From Nilaparvata lugens (taxonomy: Eukaryota; Arthropoda; Insecta; Hemiptera; Delphacidae): a stretch of DNA of 64,000 nt. The notes beneath the pieces are model-generated. The model was not told where the DNA came from. It worked only from the letters and a program-made list of their open reading frames with translations, and did no database searches. The position numbers and the translations under genes were made by a program. Every line of letters begins with the position of its first letter. Within the stretch, counting starts at the first letter, position 1. Where the stretch lies: assembly GCF_014356525.2 (NCBI RefSeq), contig NC_052518.1, positions 97,599,932-97,663,931 of the forward strand. The letters run 5' to 3'. This document shows positions 32,646 to 44,967 of this stretch, in pieces.

Positions 32646-33140
32646 TTCACGAGTTTGGCGATTCTGTATATTTCTCCGTGTTTCTAGTAAGTATAGTTGA
32701 AAATGAATAAGGAAAGATGAGAAGAAAGATGCTGTTTTCTTCAAAACACTTCCAAAGGGGGGACCCTTCGGTGTCAGCCACTCTGTTAATTTATTGCAGT
32801 GTTTTCGCTAACCGATCTCATCCCATCTCACTCACACACCCTTTCAATGTAGCTCTATCTCACTCCTTCTCTCAAAAACCGTTCACTGAAGGGAGTGATG
32901 CTGACTGAAAAAGACACAAAACTAACACACTACTTGTGAACACTCGGTAACAGAAATGATTGGATTCACGCTGGACAGCAAACACCATCTAGCTAGTTGC
33001 ACCACTGTCCCAAGAATAGTATATAGTATACACTATCTTTAGCTATACACTATCCTTGCCACTGTCCTACCAATAAACAATAGCGACGCTACATCTCAAC
33101 TTTACAAGTACATAACTTCAAACTAGAGCCTCCACCACTA
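32646..33140. other. Non-coding stretch, nothing recognised
   Basis: No supported exon. The frame at 32717-32908 has no domain or splice context. Confidence 0.35.
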
Positions 33141-33144
33141 GACA

Positions 33145-33440
33145 ATGGTGAGCTCATACTCTTTTCCATTAAATGTTCATACTTATTGCATCTCTGGTTC
33201 CTTTTCCAGGGAAAGGAAAAAGTTCAAAATATTCTCCCAATCCTTTGATTAGAAGTAATGATAGAAAAATTCTAAAAGCAGTTTCGAATTCAGCGACTAA
33301 AATTAGTGCAGGATGTCAGAGTGGATGAGTTATTTTCAGATTTAAAAATTGTGGTCCTCAAAAGTCTAAAAGAGTTACAGAATCTTTCAAATCTGAATAA
33401 TCAGGTGGAACAAGCATTCTCCATACAAACATGCTAACTT
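33145..33440 (+). pseudogene. Possible decayed small gene with split start codon
   Basis: ATG at 33145 is followed at once by GTGAGC, and a 62-bp intron ends at TGGTTCCTTTTCCAG (33209). In phase 0 the second exon reads GKEKVQNILPIL then a TGA, a TAA, and a long open leucine-rich stretch FRIQRLKLVQDV... to 33432. In phase 1 the first part is open instead (KGKSSKYSPNPLI and on for 39 codons). The two readings cannot both be coding. A dead gene or retro-remnant is the simplest reading. Confidence 0.25.
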
Positions 33441-34255
33441 ATTTCCTATCCATCAAAATCATGATGTTTGAAAAATATAAGATGATTTATTTATCATTTA
33501 CACCCCTGTTTTGTGTGTAACACACACAATTATAATCGGACAGATTAAAAAATAAATTAATATTATGAATGAATATTCCTATATTATACTTTCCCTGGTT
33601 ACTACAATCATACTATCAACACCTCAATTATGAGACTATGAGTAACTTCATTAGTACCATTAAATAGGATCTATATCATAATAGTTATTCTAATTGTAAT
33701 TTAAATTTGAGAGTTTTAATGGTAATAGAATAAATTTATACCGTACTAAAATTATTGCTTGAGACAATGGGCTTTATGAAACATAGGATATGCTATGCAT
33801 TGATTAATTTCTCTATTCAGGAAATTGACTGCGATCACCAGTAGTGTGAAATTCTTACTACAGTCTTCTAAATTTTAAACGTGAACATTGAACCCTGTCA
33901 TACATTGTCTCAAAGATCCATCCACATACTACGATGTATATTTCAATGCAAAGATCTTGTTCAGGTAATAAGAGTTGAATGGGATAGGGAAAGAGAGAGA
34001 AAGGAGAAAGAGTCGAGGAAAGAGAAAAGGAGTGAGAGAAAGCGTGGAGAGGGAAGAGAAAGAGGAAAGCTTGTCGCCTGAAGTCGGCTGTACCAGTTTA
34101 GCCTCAAGCAAAATATCACTAATGACACAAAAAACCCAGGAAAGTTGTTCTTTGTTGCTAGAGCTTGTCTAGAGGATGCATATAATGTGTCGGCATCATC
34201 ACCCTTAAGAAAGTCTTAAGAAAATTTTGGCAACAAAGACTGTAGGTAGAGAACA
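33441..34255. other. Non-coding stretch with purine-rich patch
   Basis: 33980-34070 is a GA-rich patch (GAGAGAAAGGAGAAAGAG) giving spurious Arg/Glu/Lys frames. Nothing else is supported. Confidence 0.4.
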
Positions 34256-34480
34256 GTTCCATTGACCTTTCTGGGACAGGAAGCATGGACCTTCCTATTG
34301 AATTTGCACCTTTGTTGGAAGGAGTCGAGATGTGGCAAGGGAATCGTAGCTTGGTCTTACAACATGTGTGTCTGTCACCAAACAATGATGTATTCTTATT
34401 TCAGCACCAGAGATAGCTTTCAAACCCATGTCAAATGCAATGAAATTCGCCATGCTCGAAACTGAAGGCCAGAGTTAGTG
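34256..34480 (+). pseudogene. Frameshifted coding remnant, unidentified
   Basis: One frame reads GSMDLPIEFAPLLEGVEMWQ, then SLVLQHVCLSPNNDVFLFQ. After a shift near 34400 another reads PEIAFKPMSNAMKFAMLE. Codon use is coding-like and the frames abut, suggesting one broken reading frame of a transposon or dead gene. TTCTTATTTCAG at 34393-34404 could alternatively be an acceptor. The family is not recognised. Confidence 0.3.
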
Positions 34481-34701
34481 ATGGGAATATGTGTGATAGA
34501 AAGCAGGGATTGCAATGTTGAATTCCAATACAGGAGTTGAATGTTGAATTGAATAATATAGCATAGTTTCATAGTATTTTGATGGAATATTCATAATAGA
34601 CCTATTGTGAAAACATTGACAACAAGAAGTTTATCTAACTCGACTAAGACAGTGGACCAACAGAAAGTCAAGGGCTTTAAAATCACTTTCCGCTGCTGAT
34701 T

Positions 34702-34724
34702 TAGAACCACTCTCTCTCACTCTA

Positions 34725-34781
<57 letters not shown>
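34702..34781. repeat. CT microsatellite
   Basis: About 80 bases of nearly pure CT dinucleotide repeat. Confidence 0.97.
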
Positions 34782-34782
<1 letters not shown>

Positions 34783-34797
34783 CACAAGCTTGCAGCT

Positions 34798-35193
34798 TTT
34801 AGGCTAGCCGCATTTCGAGACGCACGTGACGTGACACGACATGACGCAAGTCTGCTAGATGAGTTAATAGTATTTGATCATGAATGTTCACATTAAGACA
34901 AATCTAGCAAGTGTCAACATTATAATATGCTTCAATTCTGCTTTCCAATACGAACTGCTTGTTGATCACTTTTTCAATATCAGCCTGAGAAATATCTACT
35001 GATGACATTGTTGACTGCAGTGTTGAGTTGGGCATGGCGTCCGAAAGCGCCCCACAATATGAGTAGAAGCTAATATCTATTTTTCATTAAAATTCAAAAT
35101 GCTATGTCGTATATATATGATCATAATTATATTAACTTATCTAGCAGAACTCCATGTGATGTCGTGTCGCGTCTCAATTTGCGACAAGCCTAA
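34798..35193. mobile_element. 395-bp MITE with ~65-bp inverted repeats
   Basis: TTTAGGCTAGCCGCATTTCG at 34799 is mirrored by the arm 35128-35193 (shared GAGACGC, GACACGACAT and CTGCTAGAT blocks). Its right tip touches the next MITE at 35193. Non-coding. Confidence 0.65.
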
Positions 35194-35555
35194 AGCCGCG
35201 TCCACACTTGAAATCGCAGTGTGTGAGTAGGCAGTACAAATCTTCACTAGAATGTCACCAAGTGATTTTGAATATCTATTAATAAAGTTGGACCTCGGAT
35301 AGCCAAGAAGACAACACAATCGTTCGCTGCTCGTGCTAATCTTGCTTTTCACCGTCCACACTACGACTGCGAATCCCTTTATGTTCGTCCGGGAGACCGA
35401 ACGAGCAGTTCGCGACAGTGTCCACACTGCGGACGAGCAGCGAACAAACAATCCGCGGACCGTCGTCCACACTACGAACGAGCAGCGAACGAACAGACCG
35501 CGGACTGTCGCCACACTAAAGAAGAGCAGCTCGCTCCGTAGTGTGGACGCGGCTT
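35193..35555. mobile_element. 363-bp MITE with reiterated GTCCACACT motif
   Basis: The ends AAGCCGCGTCCACACT (35193) and AGTGTGGACGCGGCTT (ending 35555) are perfect 16-bp inverted repeats bordered by TA. Inside, GTCCACACTRCGRACGAGCA-like units recur at about 35346, 35418 and 35466. The GC-rich frames on both strands arise from these units and are not genes. Confidence 0.75.
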
Positions 35556-35559
35556 TATA

Positions 35560-38155
35560 TGCATAGCCCTCAGTAAAGCTCTTGAACTGTTCTAGTTTTA
35601 CTCAAGATCTACTGGAAATTTGTCAAATTATTTATGGTATCCACAGGTTGCAGCGTTTTACTAGATTTTTTCTGGGGAACAGTTTATTCCAAATTATTTA
35701 TAAAGGTTCGTTCACTTCACCTGTTTATATTGGAGTTACATTTTGAGGTTGGTTACATATTGAGGTTACATGTTTATATAGTGACTACAACTAGACAAAA
35801 GCTTAGAATGAAACAATCGTATATTATTTTTTTTGCGACAAAAGGTAGCGCACCAGATACTCTCTATATACTTTCCAGATTTTAATGATACTTATTTTGA
35901 TGTTTATGATGATTTGAGGAAGAATTGAATTGATGAGGAATGCTGACTGTTCAAAGTGACTCACTAAATGAGATCGTGAAGTTTGTCTCATCACTTGTAT
36001 ATCTTCAATATCACATAGGAGAGCTCTATTCAAAGGAAATTTCAATTCTGTCAGTTTGTTGCCAAAAAGAGTTTTGATAGTCGAAAGTCGACTACAGGTT
36101 TCAATTGAAGCCAATTTCACAGTCAACCACACTAGGCGACTAGAACAATCGCCAAACAGCTTGTAACGGTCACGCAGCTGATCATTTTCAGTGAGATTTG
36201 CTTTAAACTTTCAGCATTTCTTATGAATAATACCAACGTTTTCCATTCAATACATGTTGACAGCTTGAAGAGAATCCAACTATTGGTGTGTTGTGGTCTC
36301 TACTGGGACTGCTGTGACAAGGGACTTGAGTCAACTACCAAGCGGAAAAGCATTGAGGTGATGTTTTCATTGACTAGCACCGCGGAAACAGGGTTTCTTT
36401 CAACACTCCCCAAACCCTCAAAACAGTGAAAGTGATAGAGGAGAAACATATTGTGATCTCTTATTGTGTCCTAAAGCTGTACAAAATGTGCGTCTATGAA
36501 ACTGTATACAATAATTATTCCAATTTTCAAGTTGGGCTAAAACCAACTTGATTAAGTATAAGTTTAATTACATAAGTTGGGTTACATTTATAATCTTTCC
36601 CACACAAATTCTTCGTTTTGTTAAAGTTTCAAACTAGTTCCATTGAAACAAACCTTTGTGAACCGATAGGAATCTAAAAAGAAGGAAGAAATAGAAGTGC
36701 AAATAGATCTTATTCGTATCGAGAAGAAGAGATAAAATCAACAGGAAGATAGCGGACCTGCCGAAAGATCTCGTTGTCACAGTAAGTGAATAAATTCATT
36801 TATTTAAAAAATTGGACTACTAGTCGTTCTTTTTAATAGAAAAAAAGTGATTTAATAATAAGCAGTACGTGATGGAAGATAATATTGAAGATAAAATCAC
36901 TCATGCAATACTGTGAACAAAGATGACAGAAATACTCTTTAGTTTTCTTTACTCTATGCTATAAAGTTGAGTGATAGAGTGAATATTTCTGTCCAGAATT
37001 CTCCACGTCATTAATAACGATAATCTACAGTATAAAGAAGTCAAAGTTAATTCAATAATTTTGAGTAGAATCACAGTGCAGTCTTGCTTTCTGGCTACTC
37101 GATTGAAAAGTGTTGTGATGTGATACAGTGGTGGAACAAGCATTAGTAGACCCTTCACATATTAAGATAAGAGCAGGTGGCTTAGAACACCTGCAAAATC
37201 TTTTGTTTCTCGGGTGAGTCACATCTCACATGCGTAGTAGGGTGTAGAAGCACTATCCCCTTGAGGGCCGAAAGTTTATTTCCTCTTTATCTGCCAGCAT
37301 CTGAGATGAAAGATTTCCTTACAACTGTTCCATGAATGCATTCGATAGAATGCTAGTGGCTAGTCGCTAAAGACAACCAAGAGTTTCCAATTATTTTTAA
37401 TGTGATTTTTTTAATTCTACTATGATCAGTATACTCCCTCGATTTTTATTGATTGATTTGATGTTATCCATTTTCAAAGTATATTAATTTCAAATTGGGC
37501 ATCTACGCTGATCACATATTATATTATTTGGCTGTTGTTCTCTTGTTTGATGTTACATTCTGGTAAGTTCTTACACACGTTCATGCGTTTCTTACTAACT
37601 CTTCCATATATAATTAGAAGTAATATCATAAAGTTAATATAGGTCCTCAATCTTTCGATTACTTTCAATTTTCAAAAAACTCAAACTTTCAATTTCTTCA
37701 CTCAACTTCAATTTTGGAAATCAGTCAATATTACACAGAACTTTTCAATATGTGGAGTTGATTGGCATCTGAGTCTTGAGTGAGTGTGGGAAAGTAAAGT
37801 TTGGTGATAATAGAGCCAGTTTAGTAAAAGGAATTTCTGAAAAGAAAGTAGAAGATATTGTCTATTCGAATAGGGCGGGAGTGGCATACAACTCCAAGCT
37901 GTCACTTCTGCAACAAAAACCTCATAAATTTATCCCTTTTCAACCTCTTACTGACCTTCATTTCTTGGGAAATCTTTGTCTTTTGAACATTCACCTTGCA
38001 AACAAAAGTTGGCTTGCAATGTTTTGTTGGAAATTGGGTTTTCACCAGTTGAAAGGGGCGGCAACATCAAAGTGGTCAAGCTATAATACATTAAATAAAT
38101 GACGAGACGTGAGAAACAATTTACCTGACATGCTTTTCACATGACTTGAAATGCA
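35560..38155. other. Unassigned stretch, no supported gene
   Basis: The minus frame 35824-36132 and plus frame 36223-36429 are open but show no domain or splice context. 36690-36780 holds a short frame, INRKIADLPKDLVVT, running to a GTAAGT donor at 36782, a weak exon candidate. CTAGTGGCTAGTCGCTA at 37350 resembles a MITE tip. Confidence 0.3.
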
Positions 38156-38159
38156 AAAT

Positions 38160-38275
38160 AAATTCAATTCTTCTTTCATTTATACAATGAGTGCATTATC
38201 AAAATGATAGGGAGGGGGAAAAATAAGGTAACCTACTGCTATTCCTCTCCCAAATTTAGATAACACATAGTCACC
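38160..38275 (-). repeat. LINE 3'-end family with hairpin (copy 4)
   Basis: AGGGAGGGGGAAAAATAAGG, then CTATTCCTCTCCCAAATTTA and CACATAGTC: a diverged copy in the same orientation as 17060-17205 and 29840-29965. Confidence 0.55.
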
Positions 38276-39240
38276 AAGTGGTAATTAGTCATCCAAGTGG
38301 TTCATTCTATTGACAAGTAGGCAGAGGGGTCGATTAGATGAACAGATGAATACCATATAAATGTTTATGAATTAAATAAAATCGTTGGTGATTGAGAGTT
38401 CAGTAGTTGATACGGTTGCATTTTGTATCAAATGAAGTCAATCAGAAATGTCAGTGAGTCACAGTGGATAGTATGCAAGGTAGTACCATTACATGGAAAG
38501 TAGATCAGGTGTCCAGAACTCTTTCTCCTTCTCACTACTAGCACAGGAGAGGTAAACCAAAACTTTTTCTTTCCTCCATGTTATATCAATTTTGTAATAT
38601 TTTTGTAGTACATGAAAAAGTGTCACATTAGAGAAATGATTTCACAATATTTTCTTGTTTATAAATTGAAGTTGCAAGCTTCGTTATCAAGGCTATTCGC
38701 TCTCATTCCAGCTTGCATGAACTTTCAATTTGTTTACATTTAAGTGCACTCTCAGCTGACTGTTTTCAAACTAAGTTAAGAATCGGAACCTGTAAAGTTC
38801 CAAAGGACAAAGTAAATTAGAAGTAACTTTATGAAGTTACTCCAAAACTGTATTTATCTACAATGGATTTGTGATGCACAAAGCAGAAGACAGAAACGTG
38901 GTTCATGATACCTCAAATTCGGTTTGATTGAATCTGATATATAATGACAACATCCTAGTGTTTTCATTATGGATATACCATGATGATTCTTAATTATGGT
39001 AAAATATGAAAATGTGTAATTCTGAAAATATTTGTTTTCCAAATATTTATTTCGAAATATATTTTCACTCAGCACGGCCGAGCGAGTATGAATAAATCCA
39101 TTGAAACATCAAAATAAAACAATTATTGCATAACCTCACTGTACCAACAATTTTTACTGTAATAGTGTGAAATTGAGTGGGTATATTGTAGTTGTTTTTT
39201 TGTGTCTCATTTTTCAGGTTTTTGAACTGGAATGAACTTT
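38276..39240. other. Non-coding stretch, nothing recognised
   Basis: No exon, RNA or strong repeat supported. Confidence 0.35.
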
Positions 39241-39777
39241 GATTCGTACTTTCAGATTTTAGTGTGAGAATATTTGACCATGTTTATTGAATTTACTAAC
39301 TTGTTGCTTAGTTGTCGAAATTAAAGCAATTTTCGTGCATTTTTCAAATACGGTTTCAATTTCATGTCGAAAAAGCCATTATATTTGAAAATTGAACGAG
39401 CATTGACCTTTTTGCAGCTTTGGCTTTTCCACTGGAAGTTATGCTCAACGCTCGTGGAGGGGGAATAATTTTCAGTGAATAGGCCACAGTTGGTATTGAG
39501 ACGCGAACGGAAAATCATGTAATGGTGCGCGAGCCTCGGTCCTCTGAATGGGTCTGTTGCCCATCCAGAGGGACAAATTGAAAAGTTTTCCATTATCAGT
39601 ACTTTTATTGTAGTTTGTATAGTAATCTAAAATTGATAGAATCAGTCAGTAGATGTAAAATTAAGAGGTTAATTGTGTGCTTGAATTTAAGTAGAGTGTA
39701 GTGAGTTGCATTACGTCTGAGTTTATTGGGTTTTGGATTAAGTGTTCTCAAAAGTAAAATTTGAAATTGTTGAAATG
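39237..39777 (+). other. Candidate 5' exon ending in ATG|GTGAGT
   Basis: A TCTCATTTTTCAG acceptor (to 39236) and, 540 bases on, ATG (39775-39777) followed directly by a GTGAGT donor. A start codon split from its reading frame by an intron is a known arrangement in insect genes. The next phase-0 exon candidate is 43588-43761. Evidence is only these two sites. Confidence 0.25.
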
Positions 39778-39789
39778 GTGAGTGCCAAA

Positions 39790-42700
39790 CTGTTGTTTTT
39801 ATTTAGCTCGAAATTTAGTACATAAAATGACCAAGGCCCGAATTTAGTTGCAGCAAGTTAGCAGGTTCCCAAAATGTATAGATTGAAATATAATATAACT
39901 TCTTTTTCTGAATAACTTTGTTCGGTTTGAAAATTTGACATGTTACATGACTTTTATTAATTCGTTCTACCGATTTAGAGTTCAATAAACCTGAAGTTAA
40001 ATTTTATTAGTATTTTTCATCGAAGTTCCTGGCTCGTAGTTACTATAGTTGCTAGAATAGATGGCAATGATGATAATCTGTGCATTTGAATGAACGAATC
40101 CTCTAAAAGCTCCCAACCAATCAAGGATTCAAATACTGGTAGATGATTTGATAGCAGTAAACTTTGCCAAATATTATAGAAGAGAAGAAACACCCCCCTC
40201 CGTTTACATTGGTGCGCAATGGTGGTATAGTCTGCAAGAATGACTATCGAACCACATCTATTCTTATTTATTTCATATTTTGGAAGATTAAGTAAATAGA
40301 GACAAATATGTCACCGGTTACAGAAATGATGTCAGGAGTGGTGTAGGGTTAAAAATACCTCCACCGTTTGTTACATTACTGACACTGATATGTAGGGATC
40401 CAGTATTCGAACCTTCTTTGATCGAGATTCTATATGAATCCTAAAATTTATTGAATGAGCTGAGTTCTTATTGTTGACTAGAGCATCGAGTCGTTGTCCG
40501 TTGGTGGGTTTGTTTGTTTGACGATTACTTTTGATTGCTTTCATCGATCAAATTCTAATTTCCAACACATATTCTTTGCATCTTTAAACGGATCGAGTTT
40601 GTTGGCCAACGGAATTGACTCGCTTCTCCGTCCTTTCTGAGGTTATATCAGGGTAACATTGAAAGTGCATGAGAAGACAATTTGTATTGATTTATGAAGC
40701 TGATTGTGTTTTGGGAGCTATCACAAGGATTGTCAGTATTTTATGCGCTATCACGTGATGATAACATAACCTTTAGACTGTGTATTCCAAATTAAGGTTT
40801 GAAGCAGTTTTGGGCAAATGCCTGTTGTTTTTACCTAAATTGTATTTGCATATGAATAAATGAATAGATGATTTTAGCTGTCAGCCTTGAATTTCATTTC
40901 TGACTTATTTACACTAGTCAAGTTCACCATTACATTGAGATTCTGAATTATAAGCAACCAGTTTTATTGGCGATCTTTAGGTGATAGTTAGACCATTTGC
41001 TTTTGCGTACACGCATTTTCCTTTTCATCAGCTGATTCATCAGCTTATTATATCTGATTCGTACAGTAATATACAGATACAGTAAGAAAAGCTGATGAAG
41101 AGCGAAGTATGTGGGTAAATTAAAACCTACTCTAGAACATGGTACGCCATAGTGGAGTAGGTAAATTTACACAGAAAAAAACTAAAAAAGTAGAGGATAC
41201 ATTATAAGATTTTTATGTAACTATTGTATGCAATTGTAATTTATTTAATATTTTGTGTAATTGATGCTGTAGTTTTAGTTTTTTGGGAAATAAACATTTA
41301 TTTATTATTAAATGTATTTATGTGAGTTCGTGGCGCATAAGTCTGTGAGCACCTTTAGATCTAGGCTTGAATCCAATACTTTGTTTCACACTCTTGTTTT
41401 CTGATCACCACTCCGAGATCACAGGTTTTCGTTGAAACTCATAGTGAAACTGAAATGTATATGTTTTTTTCATAGCATACGTGAAATTCAATTCATGATT
41501 TTTGAAGTTTAATATTGAATTCGAATTAAGTGTCTCATCCTTCGTTTCATTTGTCGAATGATAGAAAAGGATAGCAACACAATGTCAATCAAATACTGCT
41601 TTTATAAACGTGGATTTCACTATAGGTTGACAGAGTATACATAATAATGTCCGATTCACTGATGTAAGGATAATTCTGTTGAAACTCAAGATTGATGAAA
41701 CTGAAATATCTCTGAAGAATATCTCTCCTTCTGAAGTATGAAAGTATCAAAGATTTGTTTTAGACTATGTCCTATTGTGTTTGAAAAATCCGTTATTTTG
41801 AATCTGGGCCCTTACAAATAGAATACAATATGCTTCTATTATTAGCTTATTGACAAGATGAAGGTCTGGGTTTTTCCATTTTCAAAAATTCAGATCTTAC
41901 AATGAAATTTCGAATTGTCAGGATGTTACTCGGGTTCTGGAAACAGCCCTGGTCATGCTACCTGACATTTTAGTATTGTTCGATGAAGACCCATCTTCCA
42001 GCTCTCCTCTTCAAAACTCTTTCTTCTCTGATACCGCTTCATTACCCTCATGAGTGTATTGTTCTGTTACCTTGAAGGCACTTATAGCTGGTAGCGAGCT
42101 TCAACTTGTCTCTTACTTTGCACCTTACATGATGTTCAATTATTGTATTTTCGACTATTTGATCTAAATCTGTGATTAGTACTTGTGATTTATTATTCCC
42201 AATAGGTTCATTCGATGGAACTGAACTTGCTCTCAAGCTGTGTACAGACCATATATGCTATTCATGAGCTGACGATATTCTCATTATATTTATGTATAGA
42301 CTAATAAAATATTAAGCAGTTGGAGAAGCATTCTACATTGAAATGGGATGGTCGTGGATTGTTCTAATATATCAGTGGTTTTCACAATATCGTTTTAATT
42401 CAATATGGATATCTACATCTACAACAACATAGAAAATTCATTTGATAACTATATGCCTTAATGGTCATAAATTCTTGAAAAAACGTTTAACATGATATCT
42501 ATCTACTGTGGTTATTATGTGACATACCATGTTTACGATGCAAACTGAGTTTTATTGTAATTAGGATAATGGTATGAAATCTAATTTTAGCTCATGAATC
42601 CAATGTAGGATATCCTTTTAAATGCAGTGCTGTTGGAAGTGATACCTTTCGGAAATGACTGACATTATTAATCATTTATGTAGAGATAAGAGTGAAGTAT

Positions 42701-43000
42701 CTCTCAAGGCGTCAATTCTTCTTATTTTAAAACCTTCATTTCTTTATTGATTGGAAAATAATAGATTTGGTTTTCTAGGTTGTTTCAATTTTTTGTTCAC
42801 TGTTTTTTTCTAATGCACTACAGGTTGTAGCCTAGTTTTTGTAATGTTTTATCACTTTTTAAAGTAATTTAAATTGCAGTCCTAGTCTAGACTCGGAGAC
42901 ACGCATCTTTCAATTTCTACTTCATAGTTTATATTTTTATCTTTATTATTTACCAGTAGGTAATCTGTGCTCCGCAAGGTTCAAATATTAAAAATATTTG
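39790..43000. other. AT-rich non-coding, possibly intronic
   Basis: No supported exon. A short LINE-like tail (GGGAAATAAACATTTATTTATT) lies at 41285. Nothing else is recognised. Confidence 0.35.
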
Positions 43001-43004
43001 ACCT

Positions 43005-43485
43005 ACTGAAATCTTGAAGAATTTGAAACAGGCCATCAACCATCCTTGGTAAATTAAGAATCTATATGCAAAATTTCAAGTTGAGTAGTTGAGACTACTC
43101 GAATCTCCTATCCCTTACGTGTATAAGCCAATTTTTCCTTTATTATATTATATCGATTATTTGATTTGATAATGTATTTACCTTCTTAATAATATTTGTT
43201 TTTCTTATCACACTACTGGGAACATCATCAGTGAAATTTCCAAGATATTTACTCATTTTCTTTTTATATGTTATATAATTTGAGGAGGAAATAAATTCAT
43301 CCATCCATAATATAAAAAAGTAAAGAATTGGCTTATGCATGTAGGGATAGGAAATTCACGAATGACGCATCATCACGAATGACCTACTCGACTGATTAAC
43401 TTGAAATTTTGCATATAGATTCTTAATTTATTGAGGATGATAATAGGCCTATTTTAAATTCCTCAAGATTCCAGTAGGCAAAGGT
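43005..43485. mobile_element. 480-bp MITE with ~150-170-bp inverted repeats
   Basis: CCTACTGAAATCTTGAAGAA near 43009 is mirrored near 43470 (TCCTCAAGATTCCAGTAGG), and the arms share AACAGGCC, GAATCTATATGCAAAATTTC and AAGCCAATT blocks. One arm of the same family lies alone at 9000-9210. Non-coding centre. Confidence 0.65.
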
Positions 43486-43587
43486 TTCAGTTTGTCAAGT
43501 TGGTAACTAGACCCTTGCGGAACACGGGACACCTGATAGTTCAGTAATATTTTTCTCATAGACTCTATTATTATTTGTTCTGAACAG

Positions 43588-43761
43588 ATGAAATCAAGCG
43601 CCAGCCAGAATCGCGAAAGTGGACTGCCATGTCCCAAGGAAATTCTATTGGAGAGCCGAAAGCCTACATGGACATGGACATCCTTCATGGAAAAAGATCA
43701 CCTGGAGAAGTCGACTCCCGATCAGATGGCAGAATCCGATGTCCATCGCAGGGATAGGCAA
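43588..43761 (+). CDS. Candidate host exon, two possible frames
   Basis: Acceptor ATTTGTTCTGAACAG and consensus donor GTAAGT (43762) bound 174 bases of clearly higher GC. Frame 1 starts at the first base with ATG and reads MKSSASQNRESGLPCPKEIL to DVHRRDRQ, phase 0 out. Frame 2 (entered in phase 1) reads EIKRQPESRKWTAMSQGN to RIRCPSQG and then TAG. Frame 2 codon use looks slightly better, but frame 1 uses the strong donor. I cannot choose between them. No domain is recognised. Confidence 0.4.
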
Positions 43762-44180
43762 GTAAGTTTGCCAAAACATCTGCTATTTAGCTGTAACTGC
43801 ATGGGGTATCTGCTTTTCATTAATTACTTTCAGTTCTGCGGAATAGAAACAGAAGATAATTTCTATTCTGCTGAGATGAAACAGAGGAATTATTGTTTTT
43901 TCTCGAAAGAAAGAATGTTCTTCCATGTCAATGGGTAGAATACACGTTTTATTGGAACATAATTTTCATTTGACTTTAGTAACTTCTTATATATAGTAAG
44001 TTCTTTTGGAAGTTATTTAGTAACTTCTCAACTTTAGTAACTATTATAGTAAGAACTGCGATATAGTGTCGGCGAATTCCACGAAAGTCATCACTCCTTC
44101 CACATCCTTAAATTGAGTGTTCCTGTTACTTCGGCAAAGATGGGTTCTTTCCAGGAACCGATTCTTTGCCCATTATATCA
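43762..44180. other. Intron-like sequence
   Basis: Repeated TAGTAACTTCT words at 43977-44050. No gene. Confidence 0.35.
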
Positions 44181-44184
44181 TTCA

Positions 44185-44445
44185 CCGGTTAGGGTCTAGC
44201 GGTGTGTTAAGTCTCTAGTATATATTTTGTCATTGTCTGTCATCAAGAGGTTCAGCTTTAGAAAACGCCATTTTGTTTCTCAACGACCCTTGTAAGTGAC
44301 AATTCCAGTGTCTACAGTTTAATAACGCGTTACATTACTCCAATATTCGGAACCCACCTAAAACTGTAGGTGGGCATCTCTCATTATCATCCGCCTCATT
44401 ACCCACGCACAAGCCTAGAGCTCATGTGGGCATGACCCTCAGCAA
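44185..44445 (+). mobile_element. SINE sharing the 3' domain of 9330-9505
   Basis: Ends CTCATTACCCACGCACAAGC, AGAGCTCATGTGGGCATGAC, then an eight-A run, matching the 3' domain of the minus-strand SINEs near 9.4 and 10.4 kb. A degenerate A box (TCTAGCGGTGTGTTAAG) sits near 44201 and GAGGTTCAGCTTT near 44249 could be a decayed B box. Confidence 0.5.
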
Positions 44446-44960
44446 AAAAAACTTCTTTCGTCTCGTATCGTCTTCATCTACTATCTACATTGACTGTGTT
44501 ATGAATGACAATACTTTCAATCACATAGAATGGGTCAATTTAATAATAATTAGTGCCTATAGTGAGGTCCACGTTATAATGGCAGTGAAGAAAGATAGCA
44601 GAACAACGTTGCAGGTCCTCTGTCTTGTCAATGCCTTCTATAGACGGTAGCTGATACAGGCTTAATGATGTAATATTAACTGTTCATTCTTGTTTAAAAT
44701 AATCAGTTACATTTTACTAAACAAGAAATTATATTTTTCGATAATTTAATAACTATTAATCAATTATAATAACTATATCGTTAAAAGACGATCTGGCAAC
44801 AAGGCAACCCGAGATCCGCTTCCGCTTTTTTTAATGATAGACAAGGATAGCAATACCATTGCTAATCAAACACTGCCATTATAACGTGAACCTCAGTATA
44901 GGTAGGTTAAAATTGACAATACTTTTAGCACACAGAATGGGTCAATTGAATAAAATTTAG
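44426..44960. other. Non-coding stretch, nothing recognised
   Basis: The open frame at 44426-44650 overlaps the SINE tail and has no coding support. Confidence 0.35.
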
Positions 44961-44967
44961 AATGTAG

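Noticed and set aside
34405..34480. A further phase-1 terminal exon for the 22.3-kb gene, after TTCTTATTTCAG
   Set aside because: The upstream sequence is coding-like in an adjoining frame, so a frameshifted remnant explains it better than an exon.
35137..35566. GC-rich frames on both strands with VRGLFVRCS-type repeats
   Set aside because: They fall inside the MITE at 35193-35555 and come from its reiterated GTCCACACT unit.
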